Source: Shinisaurus crocodilurus
Lineage: Eukaryota > Chordata > Lepidosauria > Squamata > Shinisauridae
Direction: 5' to 3'
Length of the DNA stretch: 64,000 nucleotides
NCBI GenBank assembly: GCA_021292165.1
Contig: CM037879.1
Span: forward strand, 116,757,359-116,821,358
Within the stretch, counting starts at the first letter, position 1; each line of letters starts with the position of its first letter. Below, one piece after another: positions 1-10,770 of this stretch. The notes below the pieces were generated by a model. That model was not told the origin of the DNA and made no database searches. It saw only the letters and a list, made by a program, of their open reading frames with translations. Position numbers and translations under genes: made by a program.

Positions 1-814
1 GTTTTCTGGTACTAGGGGTCTCTGTGTTTGGGTGTCTGTGTGTGATCTCTCACACTGAAATTATTTTTTCTCGCTTTGGGTAATTCTCTCCTGTTTGGCA
101 GTTTGTTTTTGTTGTTGGGAATTATCTTTCTTTCTCTGTTGTTTTTGACTTGTACCAGAATACAGTTTCCTTGTAGTACTTGGATTGAAAACAATTGAGG
201 CTTCAGCCCTTCTAAACTCATGAAATTAGGGGACAGCCAAACTTGGTTAGAGCTCCCCTGATCTGTATCACCTTTCCCAAGTAGTAATAAGCATTATTAT
301 AGCACACATTGATTGTACAGATGTGTAGTAAAATGTTCAGTTAAGTGATGGCCAGTAGCCACCTTTTGCATGTATACATCAGTGGAACTTTCAAGTAATG
401 GTGCTCAGAATAACAGGTTTAACTTCACTGGGACTAATTGCCTTAGATTCAAATGCTTCATGTTAGCTAATGATATTCCATCCAGGGCCAGCCCTATCTT
501 TAGGCAGAGTGAGGTGGCTAGCTCAGGCAGCAGATTTTGGGTGTCATGAAAGGGGAGCAAATTGTTACTTACTTAATGTGTTGCTATTGTATTTTTACTG
601 TCAAGGACAGGGAGAGACACTTGTGGGATTTTCTGCCTCCTGTGCCAAAATAATTTGCCTGGCTTTGGTTTGGGTACTATGCACCTTGACTTGAGGCAGG
701 GCAGGTGGGGAGGTGCCATTTGCCACTCTGCGTCAGGAAGCAAAATGTCTTGGGCCTGTCCTGGTTCCATCTCACTATGCCACCCAATCCTGTTTATTTT
801 TACTACTCAGTCAT

Positions 815-1400
815 AAGAGCTTAAGAAGAGTCGTATTGGATCAGACCAAAGACCAACCTAGACCACTATTCTGCTCCCACCATGGCCAAGCAGAGGCCTC
901 TGGGAAGCCCACAAGCGAGACATGAGGGCAATAATGCTCTCCTGCTGTTGTTCCCCTGAGACTGGAGGTAATTTATCGTCAACATGACTAGTAGTCTTTG
1001 ATAGCCTTATCATTCCTGAATTTGTCTAATTGCTTTTAAAAGCCATCTCAGGGCCAAAACAGCCATTACTTTAAATCTCTCTGGCAGCTACATCTTTTTT
1101 CTTTTTTCTTTAACTCTAGAATAGGTGCAAGGGCCCCAGTCATCTTAAACCCCACCCCACCACGCTAGGTTCCCAGACCCAGTACAAATCAGGTGCCCTG
1201 CACCTACTCTAGAACAAAAAGGGAAAGGGAAAAAAAGATGTCCCTGCTAGACAGATTTAAAGTAATGGCTGTTTCGGCTCTAGGTTGGGAACTATAAAGA
1301 CATCTGGTGGAAGCAAATTCCATAGTTTAACTGTGTTCCACTTTCTCCACAACTTGCATACACCTCTATCCTCTCCCCTAAACTAATAGCTCCATATGTT
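815..1400 (-). mobile_element. CR1-like LINE 3' fragment, interrupted
   Basis: The text from 815 (catallike 'gatcagaccaaag', 'cccacaagcgagacatgag') matches the CR1-type 3' region also seen at 26049 and 52035. It breaks at about 1048 and resumes at about 1288 with the expected downstream text (tggaagcaaattccatag). The gap is filled by a foldback element. Non-coding fragment in PRDM13 intron 3. Confidence 0.7.
1049..1287. mobile_element. Foldback (palindromic) MITE inserted in CR1 fragment
   Basis: Left arm from 1049 (AACAGCCATTACTTTAAATC) is matched by its reverse complement near 1250-1275, and the arms continue inward through CTCTAGAATAGGTGCA. About 240 bp in all, with imperfect arms. It splits a CR1-like fragment, so it is younger than it. 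Superfamily not determined. Confidence 0.65.
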
Positions 1401-1429
1401 GTAACCTGCCCTCCTAGGGGCATTGTTCC

Positions 1430-1620
1430 GGCTCCCTAATCTTGGTTACTCAGAAGTAAGTGCCACTGAGTTCAATGGATCTCACTTCCAAGGACGTGTA
1501 CATAGGATCTAAACTCTTCAACTCAATGCTCTACAAAGCCAAACTTGCAAAGGCTGCTATACTTATATGAACGCAGTGGGGCTTGCTTCCGAATACACAC
1601 GCACAGGATGGGGCTGAATG
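1430..1620. mobile_element. Two diverged Fam-A short MITE copies
   Basis: Contains the Fam-A core (ACTCAGAAGTAAGTGCCACT ... GAGTTCAATGG) at 1448-1500 and a second fragment (GCAGTGGGGCTTGCTTCC) at 1572-1615. Terminal repeats are decayed. Confidence 0.55.
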
Positions 1621-3529
1621 CAAATTAAAGACTTCTATAGCTGGACAGCCCAATCTACAGCCCAGGTGAGCGGAAGCAGGGTTTAAGCCGCCATTCACAG
1701 CGCTTTACAATTCTACTAAACCGGCTTGGTTTGGCCCGGGTCATATTGTCTTAAATGTAAACCAGCTTGGAGTGATCCAAGTCAATGGGACAGCGAGATG
1801 TATAATAAGCTTGCGCTCTCTTGCTCCCTCGTGGAAATAACTCCACTGGAAACAATGTTTTGATAGGACTTAACAACAAGTAACACCGCAGCTTCATTCA
1901 TCTACAACGCGAGCCTAAAAATTAATTTAATTTCTATTCCTCCTTTCCGCACCACCACCACCACCCCGCAAATGGCGCTCAAGGCGGCTAACAATAAAAT
2001 CCAGATTAATAAAATCTTAATTAAAACATTTTACACTGAAGGAAGGCCCATCGTGTTCAGCTGGACCTAGTCCAAGGAAAGTGTGCATCAGACTGGAACC
2101 AGAGTCTCACTGTAGGTTCTACTGTTGAGAATTATTCCAGAACACAGCCATTTCCCTCACACGCGTGTGTATTTTAACGGGATTCTGTTTCCTCTTTATT
2201 TTGACCTATTACCTCGTCAGTCACAGTAATCTACAGATATGGTTACAAGGGTAGGAGGATCCCCAGGGCACTGAATCGGAGAGGATTGGGAGCTCCATTT
2301 ATTTCACTGCCTGAGCCAACTCGTCTTAACGCAAACTCCTTCTGGCCAACAGATACAGGGCCCACAAGCAGGAGTGAACTGGAAAGGATCTCAGGAGGAT
2401 GTAAACAAGAGGATGCGATTGTTCGTTACCAGAGTGAAAACGCACCTCCTTTTAAAAAATGTGAATGGAACCAACAATCCATTTCAAAATATAAGCTCTT
2501 GGCCCACGATAAAGGGGGAAGGGGGATCCGTAGATCTAAGTTCTCCTCTGGCACCTTCGAAGCACGAGGAAGATCTGTGAGCTTTGTTTATTTTGTCCCA
2601 GGAATTTCCCAAGACGTTCGAACAGTGCAAGTAGTGTCCGACGCTTTAAACACTGCTGTGTGCTAACATATACATATTTTCCTGCATTAAAAAGGTTATA
2701 ACTGTCACCTCAAAGAATTACGGGATCCCGCTGTTACAAGGAAGGCGGTATTATGGTTGCAAGTCATAAAATGCACAAGAAAAAAAGGGGTTCGGGAAGA
2801 CATTGAAATAACCCTTTAAAAATAGGGATAGATTTTTGTAAAAAAAATCTGGAAGGGAGAAAAGTGTGTGAGTGTGTGTAGGTGTGCGCAGAGGGAATTT
2901 GTTCATATGTTGAAAAAGGCTGATCAGTAGCCTGGTCGAAAATCTCCAGTCTCACATTCACAACACGAAAACTGTGCATTTGTTTCTTGAGATTAACCGC
3001 GCTGGGGAGTCGATCTCTAGAAACGGTGGGTAATTTTTCATCATTATTGCATGCGAATTGCACTCCTTATGGCCGCTAGCTGTGCTCCATTTCTGCCTCT
3101 TTATTGTAGCTCGATCCACAGTCTTGTTCCTCCGGATTAAGTTTAGATAGCCACCCTTCCCCCCTCTGTACCCACCCTCTTTCACTCCCCAATTATTTCC
3201 ACTTAGCTTGACTTTGATCTTCCTGCACCACAACCCTAATTTATCGGCAATCCTGAACACAGCTTCCTTGGAAGCAAACCCATTAACGCTGGGGGCGGGG
3301 GGTGCTCTTCTTTCAAAGTAAACATGAGCAGGATTCGGCTGGGGCACAGCATTGATTGGCTAGTGTGTCCCAAAGATTTCAAAAGATCCCATACCACCAT
3401 CGAACAGCTCACCTGAGCTGAAGTGCACCACCACCACCACCACCGTTCAGAGAGATTTACTTCCAAGTAAAGTGTTTCGTTAGGGCCCGCTTGTTAAATG
3501 CTTCTTAGGAAAAATAATAAAGCGGTGAA

Positions 3530-3625
3530 GGGCGCGATCCTATGTATGTTTAGACAGAAAAACGCTGGCTGGGGAATGCTGGGAGCTGTAGGACTTTTCT
3601 GTCTAAACATCCACAGGATTGCGCC
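3530..3625. mobile_element. Palindromic PIF/Harbinger-like MITE (Fam-H)
   Basis: Ends GGCGCGATCCTATGTATG and its inverted counterpart (ACATCCACAGGATTGCGCC), with GTTTAGACAG / CTGTCTAAAC inside. Short internal deletion compared with the copy at 18634. The family has TTA/TAA target duplications elsewhere in the window. Confidence 0.75.
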
Positions 3626-3655
3626 GAAGAGGTTTAAATTGACTTAACCCCCCCC

Positions 3656-3688
<33 letters not shown>

Positions 3689-3825
3689 TAAGCACAGCAC
3701 ATTTACTTGCTGTATAAAAGCAGTGTTGATTTTAACGGAACTTAAATACACCTATAATTATGTAAGAGGTCTTTGAGTGGTCTGTGATCGCGCGGTTGGC
3801 CCTTTGCCTCGCGCAAAATCCAGAT

Positions 3826-3920
3826 AAGAGATTGCAATCCTCAACAATTTATTAATGTGTAAATCCCATTGAACTCAGTGGGGCTGACTTCTGAGAAAAG
3901 ATGTTTAGGACTGAACTGCA
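3826..3920. mobile_element. Fam-A short MITE copy
   Basis: Has the family core CCCATTGAACTCAGTGGGGC followed by the GACTTCTGAGAAAAGATG half. Diverged from the better copies at 13158 and 52731. Confidence 0.6.
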
Positions 3921-4072
3921 GAGATAGAATCCTGTCCTCCCTGCAGTCCAAACTCCCCTTGATTTGAATGGAGCTTTATCGCAGCTTTAGCGCCTGAGAA
4001 TAACAACCCGAGCGCAGCTTGGTATCTGCTATTCCGCCTGGGGCAAGTCGCTGGCCAAGGTGCTGCACGTAC

Positions 4073-4193
4073 CTTTTTCATCGTGAGTCGGAGTCGCCGT
4101 GGTCGGGATGTCAAACCACTGGGCCAAGGAGTTGGAATACCACACGGTCAGCTCCTCTCCCGGCTGGACATCTCTCAGCGCCCGGTAGAAAAT
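4073..4193 (-). CDS. PRDM13: PRDM13 coding exon 3
   Basis: A 121-base exon with CTCCTAG acceptor (AG at 4195-4194) and AAAAAG|GTACGT donor (GT at 4072-4071). It encodes IFYRALRDVQ through THDEK and carries the most conserved PR-domain strand, PGEELTVWYSNS. It ends in phase 1, so the next exon (zinc fingers) must start in phase 1; that exon is outside the window. Confidence 0.94.
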
Positions 4194-7100
4194 CTAGGAG
4201 AAAGGAGAGATCCCGTCAGCTGCCAAGACGGCGAGGCAAATCCAGCGGCGGAAAGCGAAGGACGCGCCGTCCGTTGCTAACGCCATCGAGATCAGTGAAG
4301 GATGTTGGTACCTGTCCGCCCGGTAGATCTGCAATAGCTTCCAAGGTCTGTTCTTGGGAGTGTCTGGCAGCCCGGATTAACCCTATCCACTCCACAGCGG
4401 AGCCTCCGGCTTCGTCCACCAGTTCCCCTCTCACCATCCGCACCTGGAACACAGGACAGCAACGGCTGTTAGTCCGACTGCCCGCGCTATTGCTTTAGCC
4501 ATAACATCCGTTCGTGCCGAGCAGCTCGACAAAACGTGGGTTGAAAACAGAAAGCCTTATCGGCTTGTTCCTTTCTTTTAAAGTCTAACTAATCTCTCTT
4601 ACATAGATCTTCTCCTCGACTAAAGACTCGTGCGATCAACAGAGGCGGCGGGGCTTGGGTGTGTGTGTGTTAGGTTACATCCTAGCGACTGAGACCTAGT
4701 CGGAGACCGCGGCCACAAGACGATGAACAGAGCAATCTTGTGTATACCTACTTTGGAGGGGGCAGTCCTATTGCGTTCAATGCACTTTACTCCTAAGTAA
4801 ATATGCATTGGGTTGCAGCCTAACATAGTAATCCTGTGCATGTCTACTCAGAAGTATGCACCACAGAGTTCAATGGGTTTTACTCCCAGATAAGCGTGGT
4901 TAGGATTGCCCCCTTAGAAGGGCAACCATCCGCAGCTTTCACCACCCTGAACCGGAATAAGGCAAAGCCATTATTCAAGGGTTTGAGGACCGGCGCCTTA
5001 TTTCGTAAGGGACGGATTCTGTGGATAGAGTGTGGAATTGGAATACTCGGTAGGAAATTCTTATTGCGTTAAAGGAGTCTTGCTCTCAAGGAGACCTAGG
5101 ATTGCAGCATTAAGCGGCATCCAGTCATTTGGTTATCGCTTGTTCCTGTGGAAAGTGCTTCCCCATTCAGTGTGGTAGGGGCTGGGAGCTTTCTTTTTTT
5201 TTTTTTTTCCTAACAGGTTGATCCCCTTAAATCCAGGTAGATCGAAGTACCGGGGATTTTCACTCAGATCCTAAATTCGTGCAGTTGGAATGAACCCCAT
5301 TGATTTCAGGAGAGCTCCCTTCCATAGATTGCCTTTAGGATCAAAGGGGCGATCAACTTAAATAGCAGCCGATGCAGTGTGGCTTAGCTAGAACTGAAGA
5401 TCGGGTTGACCATCCGGTTTGAATCCAAGTGTCCCGGTTTCATTGGTTTGCGTACTGTGACCATAGGTAAGGGGCAGCCCAATTCTATCCATCTTTACCC
5501 GGAAGTAAGTCCACTGAGTACAGTAGGATTTACTTCCAAGTAAGTGCGGTGTAGGATTGCAGCCTCAGGCTGGAAAGCAACTGTCCTATTTTCACAGGCG
5601 CGTTGAAACGAAGGAGCCCTGCGGTCAATAATTCCCAAACTCCGTATGTTCCTTTTAAAACCATCCCAGCGAGTGGGGGAAACTGCTGTGTTCAAATCCC
5701 TTCCGTTTCTTTTCACTTTCACTGGCCTGTATTTATCGCTGCACCCTGGTAATGCTTGCTTGGATCAACTTTTAAAAATCATATCCATTTTTGTAGGGGT
5801 GGGGGAAAATCCCATTCAGGCTTGCAAATGGCTACACTTACACTGCATGGGCTTCAAAACCCCTGCAGGGCAATTAATTAAAGAATAAGATAAGCAGCCT
5901 CGTTGGAGGAGGAGGAGGAGGAGGAAGAGGGCAGGAGCAGCTCTGTTTCGCCACAAAGTCTGCCTCATCCTTCATAATCTGCTTGGTCATACGCAGAGAA
6001 AGAGAGCGCGCAAATGAGGGGCTACCTCGCTGAATGACCAGGCAATAAAAGTCACGCCAACAAAGGCAGCCTAAAGAGAGCAAGCAACCGAGCCAGATGA
6101 GAAATAAATTTGAAGGGGCTGGCAGAGCGTTTAAAAACAATTAAAGGGCATTCAGCATCCGAGCGGAACTTATGACAAGCCTCCGCGCTTGGGGAAGAAA
6201 GGAGACAACGTCGCCTTATGCTAAGTTCATCCGGAGAGATGGCTGGAAGGTTGCATATCCCTCCCCACCACCATCACCCCGAAAAATCCTTTCTACGTTG
6301 GGCTTCTTTTATACACTTCTGTGTGAGTTGCGCCAGAAGTGCCCTGTATAGGAGCCACTTGGGAAATCAGCCTGGTTATCCCGATCCATTTTTGCCTGGC
6401 AAAATAATTTCATCTGGACTGAAATTCTCTTTTTAAAACATTTTTTTTTTGAGCGGGGGAGAATTTCAGCGTTAAAAGACGCCAGATTATTCAGAAATGT
6501 GGATGTGGATGCGCTTGTTTGCAGCATCACCCGCTAGATCGATTGTAAATCTCCCCCGATTCTTCTTTGGGTCACTCTGTTCTTATTTTATATACATTTG
6601 GACTCTACATAGATGTGGGAGGGGGGAACCCTACCGTTTGCTCTTGCACTTCATGGCCTTCTGGACCCACTATTTACAAACTTTTCTGTGTGTGTATCTC
6701 TACCATCTTCATGGTCTCTAGTCTAAAAAAGCTGCTGCCACAATAAATCCGTAAGTCTTTAAGGTGCCACAAGACTCTGCTGATTTTGCTCCAACAGCCT
6801 AACGCATCCACCATCCTGCCCTCTTGTTTCGCCTGAGGTTTGGCTGCTGGTTTCTTTTTGTTGTTGTTGTTGTTGTTATTATTATTATTTGTTTTTCCTT
6901 ATCCAGTTTTCTCCTGTAGAAGAGGCAAATTTCACCTTGTGGTCTTAGGAACGTTTACATTTGGTTTCAGTTTCATCTGACAGTGATCCCCCCCCTTTTC
7001 AAAATCAAAAACAACCCCGAATCCTGAAAAAGAATGTAAAAAATAGGGCATCCAGCAAAATGAGCTCGTATCTCAGACAGCAAAGGCTGGGACATTCACT

Positions 7101-7781
7101 CATTAATTTAATGTATGAATAATTTAATTTAACGAATTAATTTCAATCCTGCATTCATCGTCTTCGGGATGAATGAGGATTATCATTTGCATTGGATTCT
7201 GGACTCTGAAATCCAGATTATCATTTGTAAAACTGGGGATGAGGAAGAAAACAAATAAGTAACTAGCAAGCCTGTTGACCTGCTGCCCTTTCTCTCTCGC
7301 CTTCCCCTCCCAATCCCCCACCCGCAAAACGAACACATCCGAAGTCCGCAATCTCCGGAGAAATACCGGGAGGTTGGAACAGCGGCAGCGAGACGGCCGC
7401 CCATCCCCGGAGCCTCTTGGCTTCACGAAGCTCAGAAGGACAGCGGCACTTCGTGTGGACGGCCAAACCTCTCCTTGCCTTCCTGCTCCGAAGGCGAAGC
7501 GGAGGGAGCGAGTCAGAGCGCAGCACCGTTCCCTGGCAAGAATCCGAGCCCCCCTTCGCCACTTTGCCTCTTCGGGCGATCGCCACCCCCTCCGCCCCGC
7601 CCCGCCCCTGCTTTCCGCCAAGGTGCGGGAGCAATACCTTTTTCTTGGGTCCCGGCTCCCTGCGATCGGACAGGTACTTGCCCAGTTTGAAGGTGCCGGA
7701 CACGGGACCCAGGCGCAGGCCGGCCGGGATGCTGCTCTCGGCGGTGACGCTGAGGGCCGGCGGAGCCCGGCTGGGCTGCAT
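4073..7781 (-). CDS. PRDM13: PRDM13 (PR domain zinc finger protein 13), 5' part of gene: coding exons 1-3
   Basis: PRDM13 is a nuclear PR/SET-domain zinc-finger transcriptional regulator acting downstream of PTF1A in dorsal spinal cord and retinal amacrine specification. Three coding exons are visible: 7781-7638 (48 codons), 4443-4312 (44 codons) and 4193-4073 (40 codons plus one base). Introns are 3194 bp and 118 bp, both GT..AG on the minus strand, with phase 0 at both junctions. The joined reading contains the PR-domain hallmarks GTFKLGKYLSDRREPGPKKK (exon 1), EWIGLIRAAR (exon 2) and PGEELTVWYSNSLAQWFD (exon 3), which I recognise as PRDM13. The C2H2 zinc-finger exon is absent; no zinc-finger reading frame occurs in 1-4072, so it must lie left of the window and intron 3 exceeds 4 kb. 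The paralogues PRDM8 and PRDM12 have different PR-domain sequence. Confidence 0.95.
4312..4443 (-). CDS. PRDM13: PRDM13 coding exon 2
   Basis: A 132-base exon (44 codons) flanked by TTCCAG acceptor (AG at 4445-4444) and a GTACC donor (4311-4310) on the minus strand. It encodes the middle of the PR/SET domain, beginning VRMVRGELVDE and ending DLPGGQ. The glycine-rich linker differs from the mammalian version at a few residues, as expected for a reptile orthologue. No stops or frameshifts. Confidence 0.94.
4727..4915. mobile_element. Two adjacent Fam-A short MITE copies in PRDM13 intron 1
   Basis: First copy about 4727-4822 (ends GGGTTGCAGCC), second about 4830-4913 (ATGTCTACTCAGAAGTATGC ... 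TTAGGATTGCCCCC). They lie tail to tail in intron 1 of PRDM13, separated by fewer than 10 bases. Confidence 0.7.
5475..5567. mobile_element. Fam-A short MITE copy
   Basis: GGCAGCCCAATTCTATCC at the left, GTGTAGGATTGCAGCC at the right, with the paired GGAAGTAAGTCCACTGA and TTACTTCCAAGTAAG cores. In PRDM13 intron 1. Confidence 0.75.
5880..6210. promoter_or_regulatory. Candidate conserved noncoding element in PRDM13 intron 1
   Basis: Repeat-free block with a GGA trinucleotide run at 5907-5928, then sequence of moderate GC with no open frame of interest and several AT-rich homeodomain-like words (TTAATTAAAGAATAAG at about 5873-5888, TTTAAAAACAATTAAAGG at about 6130). Function is inference from position and freedom from repeats; conservation untested. 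Confidence 0.35.
6733..6815. repeat. Diverged interspersed-repeat remnant
   Basis: Contains 'aagtctttaaggtgccacaagactctg', text of a widespread reptile interspersed repeat whose relative also appears diverged at 42420-42520. Class not determined. Confidence 0.4.
6853..6890. repeat. (GTT)n(ATT)n microsatellite
   Basis: Seven or so GTT units running directly into ATT units. In PRDM13 intron 1. Confidence 0.9.
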
Positions 7782-8130
7782 CGCGCTGCCTCCGGGGAAA
7801 GAAGACGCGGTGCTCGGCAAGGCGCCCCGGACTCTCCGAGGGCTGGAGGAGTGTCAGAGAGGGAGAGACCAGCAGCAGCGACGAGGGCTGAGCCGCACCG
7901 GCGTTATCTCCGCCCGCAGAGTGACGCGGTCGGCGGTGCGCGCCGCCTTTTCAATCGCCAGGCAAGGGCTCTCCCCTTGGCAAGGCGCGGGTGCTCCAGG
8001 GCGCCCGGTTGGGGTGGTGAGAGACTTTGGCTCCTGGAGCAGCTGCCGAGCTCCATCCAAGAGGGTCACATGGAGCTTTTCCCGAGCGCCCCCTCCCTCT
8101 TTCTCTCCGCCACCCCACCCCCGCCGCACA
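7330..8130 (-). promoter_or_regulatory. PRDM13: CpG island over PRDM13 exon 1, promoter and 5'UTR
   Basis: The sequence is strongly GC-rich with dense CpG, unlike the surrounding AT-rich intron and flank. It spans coding exon 1 and about 350 bp upstream. Long open frames on the plus strand here (about 7275-8154) are a by-product of GC richness and have no recognisable protein. I see no clear TATA box at a usual distance, so a TATA-less CpG promoter is inferred. Transcription start not resolved. Confidence 0.75.
7638..7781 (-). CDS. PRDM13: PRDM13 coding exon 1
   Basis: Encodes 48 residues starting MQPSRAPPALSVTAES and ending in three lysines before the donor (GTATTG on the minus strand, first intron base 7637). 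I chose the ATG at 7781-7779 because it gives the N-terminal length usual for vertebrate PRDM13. An in-frame upstream ATG at 7820 would add 13 residues and cannot be excluded. The exon lies inside a CpG island. It supplies the start of the PR domain. Confidence 0.93.
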
Positions 8131-8159
8131 ACGCATAATCGAGGGCTTTTTTGAATGGG

Positions 8160-8530
8160 GCAGCCAACAATGGCCCAGGCGACCTTCCCATTCCTAAAAA
8201 TCCAATTTGTCAAGGGCAAAGAAAAGGCGCTGGTGAATCAAAGGTCTGGAGGGACCATTAATCCTCAGCATGGGGGATTGTCCCCGAGACAGTTACGATA
8301 TTTTAAGTGACAAATCCACTGTATAATTTCTCCATAAATTTTACTTCCTTCGATTGTTCCCCGACAAACCAGTTTTGGAAAAGAAGGGAGTGTTTTAAGT
8401 CTACTTGGCTGAGCCTTTTGTCAGCCAGGAGACTTCAAAGATTTTTAATTCTCTCCCCTTTGGCTGGATTGTAAAGGCGATTAAACAAAGAGATGCGGGG
8501 GGGGGGGATGTTTGGAGGACTTGTTAACTT
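8160..8530. promoter_or_regulatory. Candidate PRDM13 proximal enhancer block
   Basis: Repeat-free sequence starting about 380 bp upstream of the PRDM13 start codon, just beyond the CpG island. It has a SOX-type word (AACAATGG, about 8167-8174), a TCF/LEF-type word (ATCAAAGG, about 8238-8245) and AT-rich stretches. A G-run at 8498-8507 interrupts its far end. Regulatory role is inferred. Confidence 0.4.
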
Positions 8531-8605
8531 CTATTGATTCCTGGCGTGTGCCATACAGAAATTGGGCAGGTACTTGATGGGAAAACACCAGAAAATACCT
8601 ACACT

Positions 8606-8610
<5 letters not shown>

Positions 8611-8637
<27 letters not shown>
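8611..8637. repeat. (GA)n microsatellite
   Basis: About 13 GA units, uninterrupted. Confidence 0.9.
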
Positions 8638-8862
8638 AACGCTGCCATATTACCAATTCAGTGGGTTGGTTCGAGCCTAGAAATCTGTTTAGAGAACGGC
8701 TTTGTTCTTTAACTCTCATTTTCTTCTGGTTTTAATGGCTCAAAACATGGGAATCCTCGCGCAGCGCTGAAAGCGCATTCGGAATGGTTTTATTTGGCTT
8801 ATCCAGGGAAGCGCCTTGTAGTGGGAAAAGGCCAAACAATTTGGCAGGCAAACTTAATCCAC

Positions 8863-8886
8863 ACACACACACACACACACACACAG
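8863..8886. repeat. (CA)n microsatellite
   Basis: About 12 CA units. Confidence 0.9.
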
Positions 8887-8989
8887 GGTCCTGGGAATGG
8901 ATTCTTTCTCCATTCGTGTACCCAGTGCCCATTCCCTGATCCAAGTCGCTAAATCACGTAGAGAAATACTTTCTCTAATTTATTTTTAT

Positions 8990-9125
8990 TTATTATTTTA
9001 AAAGAAGTGTTTATTTATTTAATACATTTTTATACCGCCCAATAGCCGAAGCTCTCTGGGCGGTTTACAACAGTTAGAACCATAAAATACAATACAATAC
9101 AATATAAATATAAAATTTTAAACCA
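8990..9125 (-). mobile_element. LINE/SINE 3'-tail repeat, minus orientation
   Basis: Text 'ataccgcccaatagccgaag' followed by 'ctctctgggcggtttacaa', with an AT-rich tail. The reverse complement recurs at 20270-20345 and a diverged minus copy at 55122-55185, so this is an interspersed family. Parent element not determined. Confidence 0.65.
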
Positions 9126-9429
9126 CAGATTATAGTATATCAGAGTATAAATGGATTTAAACAGCCAACGCAACCCAAATGATTAACGAGGATATATTTC
9201 AGAAAATTACAAAACTAATAAGACCAAGAGGCAGGAAATGATGAGGGGTAGGGAGAAATAATATGGGATGTGTAGTTGTGCATGTCCGTATGTATTCACT
9301 GAATGACAATCAAATGTTCCAGAAGAAGGGAGGAAAACCCCGAAGGACTACGTCAGATTCTAAACATTCTCATTTGCAAGAAAAGCCAATGTTTGAAATC
9401 ACAGAGATTTGCTTCCACGTCAGTACGTT

Positions 9430-9706
9430 TAAGGCTGCGATCCTGTACACACTTACCTAGGAGTATGTCCCATTGCATTCAATGGAAATTGCTTCTGAGT
9501 AGGATTGCGCTGCACCGCTGCAATATACTGTGGCGACTTACTTCCGAGTAAACATGCATAAGTTTCGCTTATCCAGTGGCGGTGCGGGGGTCTTACTCCC
9601 AAACTCCTACGCATAGGAGCGCAGCCTTCCAATGCAATCCTATGCATGTTTACTCGGAAGTCAGTCCCATTGTATCCCCAGGTAAGTGTGTATAGGATTG
9701 CAGCCT
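9430..9706. mobile_element. Cluster of three Fam-A short MITE copies
   Basis: Copies at about 9430-9510, 9505-9566 and 9630-9706; the last is best preserved (CAATCCTATGCATGTTTACT at left, TATAGGATTGCAGCC at right). Confidence 0.7.
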
Positions 9707-9968
9707 TGATCTTTCTTTCATTTTCTGTTTACAAGAACCATTCACACTCCTTTCGTGGAACGAGCCCTGAGAATTTTGTTTTGTTTTGTTCTCTTCTCCT
9801 GCGTAGAATTGGCAGAATGTCATCCAACACCTAGTTCCATAGTTAGTGGTCTGGTGTTGCCGGCTGTTTTAGGGAAGCAGACGCATCAGTCTGCTGCTCT
9901 CTTCTACCACAGATAGACAGATAGACAGACAGACAGATATAATCCAAGGGCTTGGTTAGACAATACTT

Positions 9969-10341
9969 AGGGTGCAGTCCTATACAGTAATACCTTGGAT
10001 TGCAAGCATAATTCGTTCCGGAACCGTGCTTGTAATCCAAAACACTCTTATATCAAAGCGAGTCTCTGGCGGGTGTGAGCGGGCCGATTTCGGCCCGCTA
10101 TGCCCGCTCCAGGCCAGCAGTTACATCCCATTACCAAGACGTCGCTTGTTTATCAAGTCAACATTTATTTTAAAAAATTGCTTGTCTTGCAAAACATTCT
10201 CAGACCAAGTTATTTGCAATCCAAGGTATTACTGTACATGTTTAGACAGAAAACAGTCCTACAATTCCCAGCAAGCCATGGCTGGGGCATGCTGGGAACT
10301 GCAAGACTTTTTTCCGTCTAAGCATGCATAGGAGTGCGCCC
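9969..10341. mobile_element. Fam-H Harbinger-like MITE split by a Tigger-like MITE
   Basis: Left end GGGTGCAGTCCTATA at 9969-9984; the sequence resumes at 10235 with TACATGTTTAGACAG and runs to GGAGTGCGCCC at about 10341. Flanked by TTA on both sides. The interruption is the Tigger-like element below. Confidence 0.85.
9985..10234. mobile_element. Tigger/pogo-like MITE (Fam-T), subfamily 1
   Basis: Begins CAGTAATACCTTGGATTGC and ends with the inverted copy, 250 bp, flanked by TA at 9983-9984 and 10235-10236. TA target duplication and CAG termini fit the Tc1/mariner-pogo group. Its centre holds a GC-rich stretch (GGGCCGATTTCGGCCCGC) shared only with the copy at 34070. No transposase coding. 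Confidence 0.85.
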
Positions 10342-10770
10342 TTAGTGTAGTATAGTAGAAGGCAGCCAAATCCACAACCAGGAGGGCAAACCTGAACGAA
10401 TCGTTTGGATTCAAGCCAAAATAAAGCCCAAGTAAAATCGATTTGCTTGGAAGGAATTTGCTTCCGAGTAGGTATGCAAAGGCATCCCCAGCCTTGTAAG
10501 CCGCTCCTAAACATGTCCACTGGACAGTAAGTTCTATCGAAATGAGTGGGATTTACGTTCACATAACTTTTTTGATCGGAGTGTCAGTCTTCCTGAATGC
10601 AAAGTACACGATCGGGCCGAAATACTTTAACATCCGACTTATTGCAATGAAAGCAGAAAGCATACACTTTACCCCCACCGCCCACCGGAATCAAAATCGT
10701 TGGGAGCCAGAAATGTTCAATTTTCCCTGCATCATACCCAAACGGACCAAACTGGCCTGCACGTAATTAA

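Larger units (their letters stand above)
1..4072 (-). other. PRDM13: PRDM13 intron 3 (partial)
   Basis: Non-coding by inference, because exon 3 ends at 4073 and the zinc-finger exon is not found. Bases 1-475 hold nothing I recognise. 476-800 resembles a diverged interspersed repeat but is not classifiable. 1620-2290 and 2290-3525 are largely repeat-free; the short open frames there show no known protein. A (CCA)n tract lies at 3425-3444 and a CT/CA tract at 3658-3688. Confidence 0.7.

Noticed and set aside
2286..2666. 126-codon plus-strand open frame
   Set aside because: Within PRDM13 intron 3, no family resemblance, and overlapping frames of similar length exist.
7275..8154. Long plus-strand open frames (287 and 245 codons) opposite PRDM13 exon 1
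   Set aside because: They arise from the GC-rich CpG island, have low-complexity Arg/Pro/Ala composition, no known domain, and oppose a confidently identified exon.
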